DNA from: Hygrophila difformis
Taxonomy: Eukaryota > Streptophyta > Magnoliopsida > Lamiales > Acanthaceae
Assembly (NCBI GenBank): GCA_030278955.1
Contig: JAOANR010000011.1
Location: forward strand, 24,928,403 to 24,992,402
Direction of reading: 5' to 3'
Length of the DNA stretch: 64,000 nt
Position numbers and translations under genes: made by a program. A model generated the notes under the pieces. The model was not told the origin of the DNA. It did no database searches and saw only the letters and a list, made by a program, of their open reading frames with translations. The number at the start of each line of letters is the position of its first letter. Position 1 is the first letter of the stretch. Below, one piece after another: positions 32,901-43,366 of the stretch.

Positions 32901-35900
32901 TTTATATATTATTCCAAATGCAGGTCTCGACGGGTATGCTGATGTGCCCCTTTTCGACTTTGCGGTTGCATATCCTGTCGGACCTTTTCTAATGGGGGAC
33001 CCACTTCTTTTCCTTGCTGCACTTCTCATCTTCTCGTCTGAGATGATGCGGAGGCTGTACCTGAGGCTTGGTGGTTGGGTCAATCGGCGGCGCTGCTGTT
33101 CTGAAATCAGTGGTCTCGCCTTCGCCGATATTTCTAGGCGGCACTTGTACAAGGCTGGGAATCCTCCCACTTCCTTTCGTTAGGACCTTTCCCTTGTATA
33201 TGCCTGCTTAGTATAGGACGTTTCCCTTGTATATTGTAATTTCGGGCTATCGACGCCGCTTTCGGCCGAAGTAGCACCTTCTTTGTACTTATTCGTTCAT
33301 GCAATAAAATCTTTACTTTTTCGCATCGCTTAACGTTTAATCCCATACTGATGGATAATATTTCTTCATGTATCTTGCATTAACTGGATTTGACATCTGC
33401 TCACCATTTTCGTCCACCAAAACGTACGCTCCATTCGGTAATCTTGTATGAACAATAAATGGTCCCTCCCAATTGGGACTCCACTTACCTAATCGGCCAT
33501 CCTTCTGCTTAGGTGGCCATATAACTTTCCAGACTAAGTCTCCAACTTCAAACCGCTTAAGACGAATTCGCTTATTGTACCAATCGGCCACAATATCTTT
33601 ATTTTTCTGCAAATTCTCAAAGGCCTGCACCCGATTGGAATTTATCTCCAATAACTCATCTTTCATCGCACGATCATACTGTTCGGCCGACATTGAATCC
33701 GCCTGGCTTGTTCTCAATGTCGGCACTGTTATTTCGGCTGGCAATACTGCATCCATTCCATAAGTCAGCCGAAACGGTGTGAACCCAGTAGCTGAGGTTT
33801 TAGCATTTCGATAAGCCCACAGTGCTTCAGATAACTTTTCGTGCCATTTTCTTGGTTGATCTTCAATCATTTTCTTTATAATTCCTATTAGCTGTTTGTT
33901 TGTGGCCTCTGCTTGTCCATTTCCTTGCGGGTAATATGGTGACGAATGCACAATTTTTATCCCGTATTCGTCTGCAAAGGCCTTGACATTTTCTCCCACA
34001 AAATACAGTTCCTCTATCTGTTAGAATCGTCTGTGGGATCCCGAATCTATAAATCAACTGTCTCTTAATAAACTCAATCACCTCCTCTTGTGAAATGCTG
34101 ACATACGCCTGAGCTTCGGCCCATTTTGTGAAGTAATCTGTTGCCACTAGCACGAACTCATGTCTTTTCGACGAAGAGGGATGAACTTTTCCTATGATGT
34201 CCATGGCCCATCCTCTGAATGGCCATGGTTTGATCATTATATGTAATTCTTCGGCCGGTAACTTCTGAATCGGCCCGTGTTTTTGACATTCGGCGCATCC
34301 TCTTGCATATTTCTCACAATCAGGACCCATATTCGGCCAATAATATCCCAGCCGAATAATACTCCACTTCATCGATTTTCCTGCCCGATGCGCACCACAT
34401 ATTCCTTCATGAATCTCTCCCATTACCCTTCTAGCGTCTTCTTCTCCGACGCATCTGAGCAATATTCCATCAATAGCACGCTTGAATAATAATCCTCCTA
34501 TTATGACGTAGTCCATCGCTTTCCGTTTTTCAGCTGGATTAGCCTCCGAAGGATCTTCTAATGTCTGTGCTATCTTTTTAATCCATTCGGCCTTCTCTGT
34601 TTCGGCCAAACGCACTTCTACATTTCCTGCTATCGGCATCAACCGATATTTAGCCGCATGTTGAGCCAATTCATTGGCTACTTCGTTCTTTTCTCTCGGG
34701 ATATATTCAATGTACACCTCATCAAATTTTTCTAACAAAGTAACCGCTTCTTCATACAATCTAATCAACTGCGAACTCTTAACCGAAAAATCGCCTAGCA
34801 GTTGCTGGACAACTACTTGCGAGTCTCCTTTGACAATGATTGCTCTGACTCCTTCTTCTATCAACCGTTGTAATCCCGAAATTAACGCTTTATATTCGGC
34901 TTGGTTGTTCGTATATGACTCTGGCAGTTGCACGAAATATTTGTATATCTTGCCCTCCGGTGTTTGTAGGGTAAACCCTGCTCCAACTCCTGAAGCGGCT
35001 TTAGAACCATCAAATGTCATTACCCATGGTTGCAAGTATACAATCCCTATCTCATCAACTTCTTTCGGCCGATCCTGATGATCGATGTCATCGGTTATCG
35101 GGTGTATCACATGATCAGCCAGAAAATCGGCTACAATCTGTCCTTTCATAGCCCTCAAAGGTTGGTATCTCAAATCGTATGCATTTAACTTCATGGCCCA
35201 TTTGGCCATTCTTCGGCTACTGACCGGATCATTCATCATAATCTTAACTATGTCAACCGAAGCTACCACTATCACTTGCCTTGGCTGAATATAATATTCT
35301 AATTTCTGGCATGCATGATAAAGACTTAAACATAGTTTATGAATCGGCGAGTACCTTACTTCGGCGTCCCTTAGGATTCGGCTAAGATAGTAAATCGCCC
35401 GATCCCTTCCTTCATCGTCTTCCTGCGCCAGTAATGCTCCAATAGATTCTTCGGCCGCTGCTATATACAACTTCAATGGCCGTCCTAAAATTAGAGGAAC
35501 CAACACAGGTGGATTCATCAAATCCTGCTTCAATTGTTCGAAGGCTTTTTGTTGGTCGATTCCCCATTTGAACTCCTCTTCCTTCTTTAACCTCAATAAA
35601 TCGGTTAGTGGTTTCGACTTTCCAGCCGCATTTGCTAAGAATCGTCTCAGAAAACCGATTTTTCCAAGAAACTTCTGTAGACTCTTCTTATCATGTGGAG
35701 GTTTGGCTTCTTGGATAGCCCTGGTTTTGTTCGCATCAACTTCTATTCCTTTGTTATGTACCAGGAACCCGAGAAAATTTCCTGCCTGTACTCCGAAAGC
35801 ACACTTGGCTGGATTCATCTTGACTCCATGCAGCCTCATCCTCGTGAACACCTTCCGCAAATCGTTCAAGTGGCTTTCGATATCTTTGGATCGGACCATG

Positions 35901-38900
35901 ACGTCATCAATATAGACTTCAACACAATCCCCTATGAGGTCATGGAAAACATAATTCATGGCTCTCTGGTATGTAGCTCCTGCATTCTTCAGACCGAATG
36001 GCATCACCACCCATTCATATATCCCTATGGCGCCAGGGCACCGAAATGCAGTCTTGTGAATGTCTTCTTCGGCCATAAAAATTTGGTTGTACCCTGAATA
36101 TCCGTCCATGAAAGATAGCATCCCCTGTTTTGCGGCCGAATCAATCAACAAGTCAACAATAGGCATCATATACTCATCTTTTGGAGTGGCTATATTAAGA
36201 TTCCTGAAATCAATGCAAACTCTCAATTTTCCATTCTTCTTTATTACAGGAACAATATTCGATAGCCATTCTACATATTTAGCTGGCCTAACAAACCCGG
36301 CCGCTAACAATTTCTCTATTTCTTCTTTTATTTTTGGGACTATTTCGGGCGCTGCCCTCCTGGCCGGCTGTTTATGCGGCCTGAACCCTTCTTTAATAGG
36401 CAGTCTGTGCTCTACAATCGACCGCTCCAATCCTGGCATCTCTGTATAGTCCCATGCGAAACAATCCTTGAATTCGACTAGAACCTCCTTGAATCGGCTT
36501 GTCATCTGCTGATCAAGATTCGCACTCAACGGGATCTCCCTCGGGTGTTCGTCTGTACCAACATTGACCATTTTCAAGGGGTCTTGAGCTTTGAAATCCG
36601 GCGTTCGCTTTGGAATTGCGTCTATTAAATCGCTCCATCCTGCCCCGTCATCTGAAACTCCGAGTTCGGCCGATTCGAACTCGGTCGCTTGATTCGGTTG
36701 TGCCTCCATCATTTACTTTCTTCTTCGACTGGCCGTTCATCGGCCTGGTATCTGATTTCAAACCCCAAATCTGTCCAATCACACTCAATCACCTGCGGGT
36801 ACCGATCCCCTACCACTGCTAGGAATGGTTGAAACGGTTCTTCATATAACACCGCATCAATTCGTCCGGCTGAGCTGACTGGAAATGGAGGTTGATCCCC
36901 ATCTACTTCTTCTACTGTGCCATTCTTCTTCCAGAACCATACTTTCTGGTGAAGCGTTGATGGCAAACATCGGGATGTATGAATCCAGCATCGGCCTAAT
37001 AGGGCCGCATACGGGACTTCTGCATCCACCACGAAGAACATGGTCGGAATTGATATTGTTCCGACCGTCACATCCACCAATATACATCCTTCAGCCGCAG
37101 TTTGAGCCCCCACAAAACTCATTACCTTCATTCTCGTAGGGAGTAAATCTTCCTTCGAACGGCCTATCTTCGTTAGCGTGGATAGCGGCATGATATTAAC
37201 TGTGGCTCCACCGTCGATAAACATTCTTCTAAGTGGTCTCCCATTGACCCAACCTTTAACGTATAAAGGCCTCACATGCTGAGACATCTTCGCAGTTGGA
37301 GGCAAAATCGTACCTGGTTGAGCTTCTGGAACAAATGCTTTATATCCTTCCTCAAACGATTTCTCTATTTCGGCTTCCGGCCGAAATACCTCAAGTTTAT
37401 CGAAACAAAAATCCACTATGGGTTCTTCATCACCATAGTATTCTCCATCCTTTTGACAGAAAACCACAGCTGGTTCGGAATCTGACCAGTACTCCTCTTT
37501 CTCTTCGGTGGTTACCGTCACCATATTCGCGCTAGATCCGAAGTCGAACTTAAACTGCCCAACAGAGGGTGTATCACTATTCGGAATGATAGTTGTCTTT
37601 GGTTTCCACTCCCTGGTTCGGACTGGTCTAGGCTTCCATTCTTCTTTCGATTTCGGCTGCTCACTTTCAACTTTCGGCTGTATTACTTTTGGCCGAAATT
37701 CAGTTTTGTTTTTCAGCCGATCCTGTCCTTCTTTCGGCTTCCTCTCTTCTTTGGATTCGGATTTCAAACGAGCCGAAAATACCCTATTGAGTATTCGTCC
37801 TCCCGAGAACGAACAGTCATCAGGGAAGTCCTCTTCCATATGCATCATATCATACTCCTCCTGCTCAGAAACAGCAGCTGCTTTAAGCCGTTGCATTCTT
37901 CGTTTGAAAGTACGATATGATCCTTTTCCTTTTGGGACTTTTCTCTCCTCTGCCCTCCAAGCTGAATGGTCATGCCGGCGTTGATCGAAATGCCTTCTTT
38001 CTGGAGAGTTTCGGACCCATCGGCCTACCTGAGTATTTGCTGGTGGCCTTCTAAGCTTTTTCATTTCGGGACTAACAGCTTCTTCAGGGACTGTGATCTG
38101 TATCACAGTCTTTCCATTCTGTTTATCGGCTGTTAACTTCATCTCTGAGTCCCATCCGTTGGTTATGATTTTCAACGTTGGTCTCTCACTTTTATCTCCG
38201 ACCTCGATCTCCTGATGTCTCTCCGATTGCTTGATCCACTCTTTCACCTCATAATTCCCCAATCGGTCGAAAACATCTGTAACTTTCTCTTTTCCCTTCG
38301 GAGATCCTAGTCTTTTCCATACTCCTGACTTCTGAGCCGATGGCTGATCCCCAAGCCGATCGTGCACAGAACTCTTGCTAGATGATGTTTGATCCCCCAA
38401 TCGGTCATGCACCGATTTATTCTGGTTGGGCTGCACCATCACCATGTTGGCAACTGGGAACGGATTCTTATCGATTGTCATAAGCCTCTCTGGGAACTTC
38501 AGCTTCCCATCATCGACATGCTTCTGAATCAGCTTCCTAAAATGCCCACAAATAGCCGTGGAATGAGTGGCTGATCCATGGAATCTGCACCATCCGGCCT
38601 CCAACTGATCCTTGGTAGGCTGTGGATGGTTTCCTTTAAACTCTAGCAATCCGTTCTTCTGGCAATAATCAAATATTTCGTCCATTTGTGACAAGTCGAA
38701 AGAGTAAAACCTTTGAGATTCATCTCCTCCTTCTTTCTCCTTGCCTCTGGCTGGCCGAAGTGCTGGACAAGTCATAGGCTTTTTTATGATTAACTCTGCC
38801 CTTGCGACTTCGGCTAATGCCGGAACGTCTTCCGTATTGTACTCTTCCTGAATTTCACATCTATCCAGAGATTCAGCAAATGAGGCAGCTGACTGGATAG

Positions 38901-41900
38901 GTTGTGACCTTCCGCTTTGACTTCGGCTTGATTTGAAAGCCGCCTGTTCCGCCAAATATGTCTCCATCCTTATCGCTTCAGCCGTCAATTCGGCTACTGT
39001 CCTCGGTCTTGTTACCATCAATCTATCCTTAATAGCAAACTTCAAATTCTGCTTTAAGATTTGAATATATTCATGCTCAGGCAGCATTGTCTTCACCTGA
39101 GCCTTCACTGCATAAAATCTTTCAATGAATTCAGTAACCGATTCAGACGCCTTCTGCTTGGTTGACGTCAGATCAACTACCGAAACTTCCGGACTAGTAT
39201 TATAGAATCGGTCATGGAATAACCGCTCCATTTCGGCCCAAGTATTGACCGATCCCGCTGGCAAGTTAATGTACCATTCGAATGCTGGGCCAGTTAATGA
39301 CAAACTGAACAATATCAGCTTGTGAAAATCATTTTGCGCGATTCTGGTACATTGAGCTGTAAATCGGCCGATATGCTCGATGGTAGAGCGGCCGACTTCT
39401 CCAGAAAAAGTGTTAAAATCTGGAACCTTCACCCCTCTAGGCAGTGGATACTGCTCCTCAATGTAATCTGGATAAGGTTTCCGATACATCGGCCTATTCT
39501 CCTGGCCGATGAGATTCCCAAACTGTGTGCGAATAATCTCAGCAATCAGCTCTCTGTCAACCAGTTGTGGTGGATTCTGCTGAAGTGGTGCGTATTGTTG
39601 TTGAACCACTGGAGCAGGCGGTTGAACAGCTGGTTGAGGCGGTTGATTCTGTTGCTGATCGTACCTCTGCTGCGGAGGAACAAAAGGCCGAGCTCCGTGC
39701 CCTCCTGGCGGCCTAAAGGCCTGCTGCTGAAAATTGTGAGGATTTTGCATCGCAGGTGGTGGATTCTGAGCCACTGGAGCTTGCTGCGCTCCCATCGGAT
39801 ACATACTCCTCGCGATTTCGGCTCTAAACATGGCTGGCATTGCTGCCAGGATATTTCCTTCAATCTGACGAACTGAGTTAGTAACCGCCGCTTCCACCAT
39901 AAATTGAACCTGATCTCGGAATCGCGGGGTTAAATCATCGTTCGAAAACTCCTGATTATGGAAATGTGATGGTCCGGGGAACCCTGGGGGGAATTCTCCG
40001 GCTTCTGGTGCGCGCTCTTCCTGAATCGGCGGCAAATCAGTCCTCGCCGCCGTGTTTGCTGCTGGAGTTGCTTGTTCAAACGCCATTCTGCGTCCCACTG
40101 GGCGTGCCACTGTTTGGCTCGGGTGTAGCCAAGGACCTTTTTCTCCTCAAGGGAGGCTACCGGAAAAGGATCAAACCGATTACGGGTTCGGATTAACAAT
40201 AATGCGCCCACAATTGACTGAATCTTCCTTGACTTGATCAAAAATAACAAGATACAACGGAGAACCTGCCTGTTGTTAAGAAACAACGGCGGAATTCACC
40301 AAAAACAGGGAACCAAACTACCAGCTGCTAAGGAGCAACGGTGGATTTGGAAATGGTAACCGCTACAAACTAGGCTAGATTCTAAGGAAAGCTGTAAAGG
40401 AAAGCTGTAAAGAAAGCAGTAAAGATAACAAGGAATTAAAATTGATACAAGTAATTTGGGGGTTGGATTGATCTCTCTGATTTTGAGTGTGTCGACCCCT
40501 ATTTATAGCCGGAGCTGGAATAACCGCTCTCCGGCTAACTCCTTTGAGCCGAATTTTTTTCTCTCTTCAATTCGGTTGTTAAGGTTTCGGCTGTTTCTTC
40601 CCATTTCGGCCGAAATCTTCATCAGCTTCGATTTCCTCCCTTCGGTTTGCTATGTACTTTCGGCCTTACCAATCTTGAGCCCATCTTCTTTTTGGACTTC
40701 CTCTTTCTTCCGGCCCATGTCTTATGGCCCAATAGCTCTTTCGCGGCCCATTATTCCATATGGCCCCAACACCCTATTTAACTACTCAGGACTGTGTGGT
40801 ATTTAACATATTCTCTTTTCCAATTATTATTTGTGTGAGGATTGTTTTGTACATTAGTTTTAATTGAGTTGCATTACATGGCTGTTTCTTGTCAACAGGA
40901 TTTCTATGAAGACTTGTTTCAAGAGCTGAGCAAATATGGAGATATTCAGAGCCTCAATATCTGTGATAATTTAGCTGATCATATGGTAGGCAATGTGTAT
41001 GTCCAGTTTCGAGAAGAAGACCAAGCACAAAATGCACTGCAGAATCTGATTGGAAGGTCTTATGAAGGTTAGTTTGCCTTCATTCAAAAGGGTTAAGAGA
41101 TTAATTGTGCCTGCAATGGCTAAGGAGTTGTAACTTGAACCTCTTATATAACTGGAGTATAGTTTTATAGTTCTTGGATTGGTATCCAGGGTCATAAAGG
41201 GTGGGAGAATTAGGAAATGGAATGATGAAATGAATGCTATTAATTTGACCATTCTCACATTTTTGGCCAACATAGGGTTATTCCAATATGGAAAATTTAT
41301 GCTTACTTTTTGGACTCAATGCAATTATCATGTGCACCAAACACCTCATTACCATATAGATGATAAAATGATGGTTTATTTTGCAGTTATTTTTCTTTAA
41401 AATAAAAACTCTCATGGTATTTGTGCTGCTTGGGAATTGAAATACTTGTCAAGTTATTTGTGATATGCTGAAGCTTATGACTCTACGATTTTCGTATGGA
41501 AATGATCCAAGCATGGCATAATAACATAATATGTTGCTAATATTGGTAAATATTAGCTACAAATAACAAAATTTAACAGAGGATGTGGATCTGTGGTTCT
41601 GTGAACTTACTCTAATTAGTAATTATGTAGCATGACTAAGCAACCATTGTTTACTTGGTTCTTTTCTAACATAAGGATGTCGTCATTAATGTCACTTTAG
41701 GTCGGCCTATCATTGCTGACTTTTCCCCTGTGACGGATTTCCGTGAGGCAACATGCAGGAAATATGAAGAAAATGTGTGTAATCGGGGTGGATACTGTAA
41801 CTTCATGCATCTGAAGAAGATAAGCAGGTGTTCTTTTTAGAACATACTTTTTTTTTTTTGCTTCACTTTTGGTCTCATGTCCGTCTCATGCTTATTGATG

Positions 41901-42334
41901 CCTTGATTTTGGTCTGAAGAGAGCTAAGGCAACAGTTATTCCGGAGGAGTGGCAGACAAAGACATGACCGTAGTAGAAGCCGAAGCCGCAGTCCTCGTCG
42001 TCGTAATCATGATGAGCGCCATGGTTCTGGCAGAAGGGGTGATGACCGCCGTCATGACAGGGGTAGAAGGCCTCGAAGTAGAAGCCCTGCTCGGAGAAGT
42101 GGACGAAGCAGAAGTCCTGGAGGAAGGAGAAACAGGAGTCCTGTCCGGGAGAGCAGTGCTGAGAGAAGGGCAAAAATTGAGCTATGGAACAAGGAAAGAG
42201 AGGAGGCTGATAATAGTAAGGATCATAACAGTAAAACAGATGAAGTTGGCCAGGGTGGCCAAAATGGTGATGACCAGTTCGTCGACAATAATACACGTGC
42301 ATCAGATCAAGGACATGAAGATAATGACTACTGA
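26910..42334 (+). CDS. U2AF35: U2AF35: small subunit of the U2 snRNP auxiliary factor
   Basis: Four exons (26910-27146, 40899-41067, 41701-41827, 41920-42334) join with GT..AG borders into 948 nt, 315 aa plus TGA. In the nucleus U2AF35 recognises the AG at 3' splice sites together with the large U2AF subunit. The product starts [18 protein letters not shown]. It has a first CCCH zinc finger (C18, C27, C33, H37), a U2AF-homology RRM with [20 protein letters not shown], and a second CCCH finger before HLKKISR. A C-terminal Arg/Ser domain with an acidic tail follows. Length is near the 280-320 aa of plant homologues. All key residues are intact. Intron 1 is 13,752 bp because of a retrotransposon. 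Confidence 0.95.
27203..27470. mobile_element. Stowaway-like MITE in U2AF35 intron 1
   Basis: Inverted ends CTCCCTCCGTCCC and GGGACAGAGGGAG are flanked by TA on both sides (27201-27202 and 27471-27472). At 268 bp it is non-coding, as expected for a Tc1/mariner-derived Stowaway MITE. Confidence 0.9.
27473..28277 (+). other. U2AF35 intron 1 sequence before the Tat element
   Basis: This is AT-rich intron sequence with no exon or repeat recognised. Its last five bases, CCCTA (28273-28277), are the target duplication of the retrotransposon. The intron resumes at 40772. Confidence 0.7.
28278..28938 (-). repeat. 3' LTR of the Tat element (left copy)
   Basis: On the minus strand it runs from TGTTGGGG to CCAAACA. 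A minus-strand TATA box (TATAAATA) lies at 28668-28675. The purine-rich AAGGAGGGCATC just inside (about 28939-28950, minus strand) is the likely polypurine tract. Confidence 0.95.
29136..32362 (+). CDS. Antisense spliced gene with a plant-mobile-domain-like N-terminus
   Basis: Four exons (29136-30660, 30743-30888, 30961-32098, 32184-32362) join with GT..AG introns of 82, 72 and 85 bp into 2988 nt, 995 aa plus stop. The first 450 or so residues resemble the plant mobile domain (aminotransferase-like PMD). They include [13 protein letters not shown], a [16 protein letters not shown] block and [16 protein letters not shown] Ser/Pro-rich linker follows. After it comes a long Glu/Lys/Leu coiled coil with [18 protein letters not shown]. 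Extra antisense ORFs of this kind are known in Tat-lineage elements; their role is unknown. It lies in the same direction as U2AF35, so host transcription passes through it. Intron 2 is a multiple of three, so it can be retained without a stop. Confidence 0.75.
32670..32677 (+). promoter_or_regulatory. TATA box before the small antisense ORF
   Basis: TATAAATA on the plus strand lies 60 bp before ATG 32737, leaving room for a start site near 32700 and a short leader. It points the opposite way to the element's own LTR promoter. Confidence 0.55.
32737..33183 (+). CDS. Small antisense ORF of the Tat element, unrecognised
   Basis: The 148-codon frame begins [17 protein letters not shown] and ends in PPTSFR. 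It has hydrophobic stretches (about residues 70-105, [13 protein letters not shown] and [10 protein letters not shown]) and then a basic, Cys-containing tail. I recognise no domain. Its own TATA-like box lies just upstream. It ends 154 bp before the integrase stop of the opposite strand, so the two are convergent. The gap 32363-32669 after the PMD gene has no ORF. It could be a real accessory protein or an ORF kept by chance. Confidence 0.4.
   Translation: MDLPSPLFNFLSPVPPWSLASILVQGFPDVVRKPFAYATRVQLMPFSPCSYGRGSLYIIPNAGLDGYADVPLFDFAVAYPVGPFLMGDPLLFLAALLIFSSEMMRRLYLRLGGWVNRRRCCSEISGLAFADISRRHLYKAGNPPTSFR
33337..36712 (-). pseudogene. Tat-element Pol: RT, two RNase H domains, frameshifted integrase
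   Basis: The frame opens at ATG 36712, overlapping the gag-protease stop in ATGA, and runs to 33863. RT has [16 protein letters not shown] and catalytic [11 protein letters not shown] first RNase H includes [15 protein letters not shown] second, archaeal-type RNase H starts [16 protein letters not shown] and includes NNQAEYKAL. Integrase has its zinc region ([15 protein letters not shown]), then MDIIG and LTDRGTVF. Just after TVF (near 34000) one extra T in a T run shifts the frame. The correct reading continues in the 33999-33337 frame with [17 protein letters not shown] and the catalytic glutamate in GQAEATNK. All catalytic motifs survive; only the frame is broken. Confidence 0.92.
36709..40086 (-). 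CDS. Tat-element Gag-protease
   Basis: The first ATG is at 40086, 25 bp inside the 5' LTR border at 40111; a GTG at 40110 is in frame but is less likely as a start. The Gln/Pro-rich N-terminus leads to a Gag domain with [18 protein letters not shown] and [13 protein letters not shown] long charged region follows, with repeated VHDRLGD motifs (near 38340-38410). A protease with active site [17 protein letters not shown] (near 37200) and ALLGRCWIH ends the frame. A short purine-leading segment right after the LTR (minus strand, from 40110) would be the primer-binding site. The frame is about 1125 codons long and unbroken. Its stop overlaps the pol start. Confidence 0.9.
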   Translation of the reverse strand: MAFEQATPAANTAARTDLPPIQEERAPEAGEFPPGFPGPSHFHNQEFSNDDLTPRFRDQVQFMVEAAVTNSVRQIEGNILAAMPAMFRAEIARSMYPMGAQQAPVAQNPPPAMQNPHNFQQQAFRPPGGHGARPFVPPQQRYDQQQNQPPQPAVQPPAPVVQQQYAPLQQNPPQLVDRELIAEIIRTQFGNLIGQENRPMYRKPYPDYIEEQYPLPRGVKVPDFNTFSGEVGRSTIEHIGRFTAQCTRIAQNDFHKLILFSLSLTGPAFEWYINLPAGSVNTWAEMERLFHDRFYNTSPEVSVVDLTSTKQKASESVTEFIERFYAVKAQVKTMLPEHEYIQILKQNLKFAIKDRLMVTRPRTVAELTAEAIRMETYLAEQAAFKSSRSQSGRSQPIQSAASFAESLDRCEIQEEYNTEDVPALAEVARAELIIKKPMTCPALRPARGKEKEGGDESQRFYSFDLSQMDEIFDYCQKNGLLEFKGNHPQPTKDQLEAGWCRFHGSATHSTAICGHFRKLIQKHVDDGKLKFPERLMTIDKNPFPVANMVMVQPNQNKSVHDRLGDQTSSSKSSVHDRLGDQPSAQKSGVWKRLGSPKGKEKVTDVFDRLGNYEVKEWIKQSERHQEIEVGDKSERPTLKIITNGWDSEMKLTADKQNGKTVIQITVPEEAVSPEMKKLRRPPANTQVGRWVRNSPERRHFDQRRHDHSAWRAEERKVPKGKGSYRTFKRRMQRLKAAAVSEQEEYDMMHMEEDFPDDCSFSGGRILNRVFSARLKSESKEERKPKEGQDRLKNKTEFRPKVIQPKVESEQPKSKEEWKPRPVRTREWKPKTTIIPNSDTPSVGQFKFDFGSSANMVTVTTEEKEEYWSDSEPAVVFCQKDGEYYGDEEPIVDFCFDKLEVFRPEAEIEKSFEEGYKAFVPEAQPGTILPPTAKMSQHVRPLYVKGWVNGRPLRRMFIDGGATVNIMPLSTLTKIGRSKEDLLPTRMKVMSFVGAQTAAEGCILVDVTVGTISIPTMFFVVDAEVPYAALLGRCWIHTSRCLPSTLHQKVWFWKKNGTVEEVDGDQPPFPVSSAGRIDAVLYEEPFQPFLAVVGDRYPQVIECDWTDLGFEIRYQADERPVEEESK
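40111..40771 (-). repeat. 5' LTR of the Tat element (right copy)
   Basis: This is a near-perfect copy of 28278-28938. It is followed by the target duplication CCCTA at 40772-40776. It is only 127 bp from the start of U2AF35 exon 2 (40899). Its minus-strand promoter points away from that exon. Confidence 0.95.
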
Positions 42335-43366
42335 AGCTGGAGCATTTTACTGGTTCGTGTTCTTTCTTGTTAGCTTTGTTAAATATGGTCTGCCGTGAGA
42401 AATGGCTTACTGCCGATTTTCCACTGTGCAGGTGGGGAAGATTCACCATTTTCTTTATATCATCCTTCGAAAAAATACAGGCAGATGATTGAATTATTAA
42501 TTAAAAGCGTAAAATATACCCCCCACCCCCACAAACATAATAAATAATAATAAAATATAAATAAATATAAATGGATTATATGAAAACATCATGGATTGCA
42601 GATTCTTTTGGCGAATCCGGTGGTCGATTTAGTCAAAACCAGAAAGAGTTGTTATGGATTACCTAACCCTGCTTTAGCAATTATCTGTATTTTAATTTTT
42701 TTGTATACAGTCACTTCCTCTTTTTTTTTTGTTTTATTACCAATCATTTTTGGATTTGATGTTCAATTATTTTGTTTCTTGCTCTTTGTGATCTGTACTA
42801 ATTTTTAGAAAAAAAATTTCTGGAAACAATAATTATACCTTACGCCATATAATTGGTCTGCTTTAGTGTGTGAGTTCAACTTTAATTTGAAATTCTCAAT
42901 TTCTGCTATTGAGATATTGATTGTGATTGTCAGATAAATCCTCCGTGTATTTACAAAGCCTTCTGTTTTGCTGAGTACAATTGTGTTTGTGTAATTGTGT
43001 TGTTTGCAAAACGGCTGTATTCAGCCATTCTCAAACAGTGGTGTGATAATGGCCAAAATTGTCCATTATTTTCAATCCATTTCCGTGTCTGAGACGGACA
43101 TTTTGATCGTATCCCCATCTTATTTTAATGAGAAAGCAGTTGAATTCGACAGATTGATGCAAGTTTGTAAAAATATTAAGCTGGTAATGAAAGACACAAA
43201 ATATGCAATTTTAATTGCATTTGTGTTAGAAAAATCCAAAAACATGAAAAAAAGGAAAAAGAAAAGAAAAATGAATGAAAAGATGGGCAAAAGAATAAAA
43301 TAGCCCACAAAAATCAAAAAGATGGGAAAAAGAATAAAAATCCCACAATCTGAAATTTTGGCTAAG
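42335..43366 (+). other. U2AF35 3' UTR and downstream spacer
   Basis: This is AT-rich sequence after the stop codon. A poly-A-like AATAAA-rich stretch (42535-42570) could serve for 3' end formation. A 102-codon frame at 42995-43303 ends in a Lys-rich run and is not convincing. Confidence 0.45.

Larger units (their letters stand above)
28278..40771 (-). mobile_element. Complete Tat-lineage Ty3/gypsy retrotransposon with an antisense gene
   Basis: This is a 12,494 bp element in reverse orientation. Its two 661 bp LTRs (28278-28938 and 40111-40771) differ at only a few bases, and its perfect target duplication is CCCTA (28273-28277 and 40772-40776). Sense ORFs on the minus strand encode gag-protease and RT-RNase H-second RNase H-integrase. 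The plus strand carries a spliced gene (29136-32362) and a small ORF (32737-33183) between integrase and the 3' LTR. Dual RNase H plus an extra antisense ORF is typical of Tat/Retand/Ogre elements. Near-identical LTRs mean a recent insertion. A one-base frameshift in integrase makes this copy probably non-autonomous. Confidence 0.95.

Noticed and set aside
41949..42398. 149-codon plus-strand ORF
   Set aside because: It is a shifted frame of U2AF35 exon 4; the spliced frame gives the expected RS domain.
41892..42449. 185-codon minus-strand ORF rich in His, Tyr and Phe
   Set aside because: It is the antisense shadow of the U2AF35 Arg/Ser domain.
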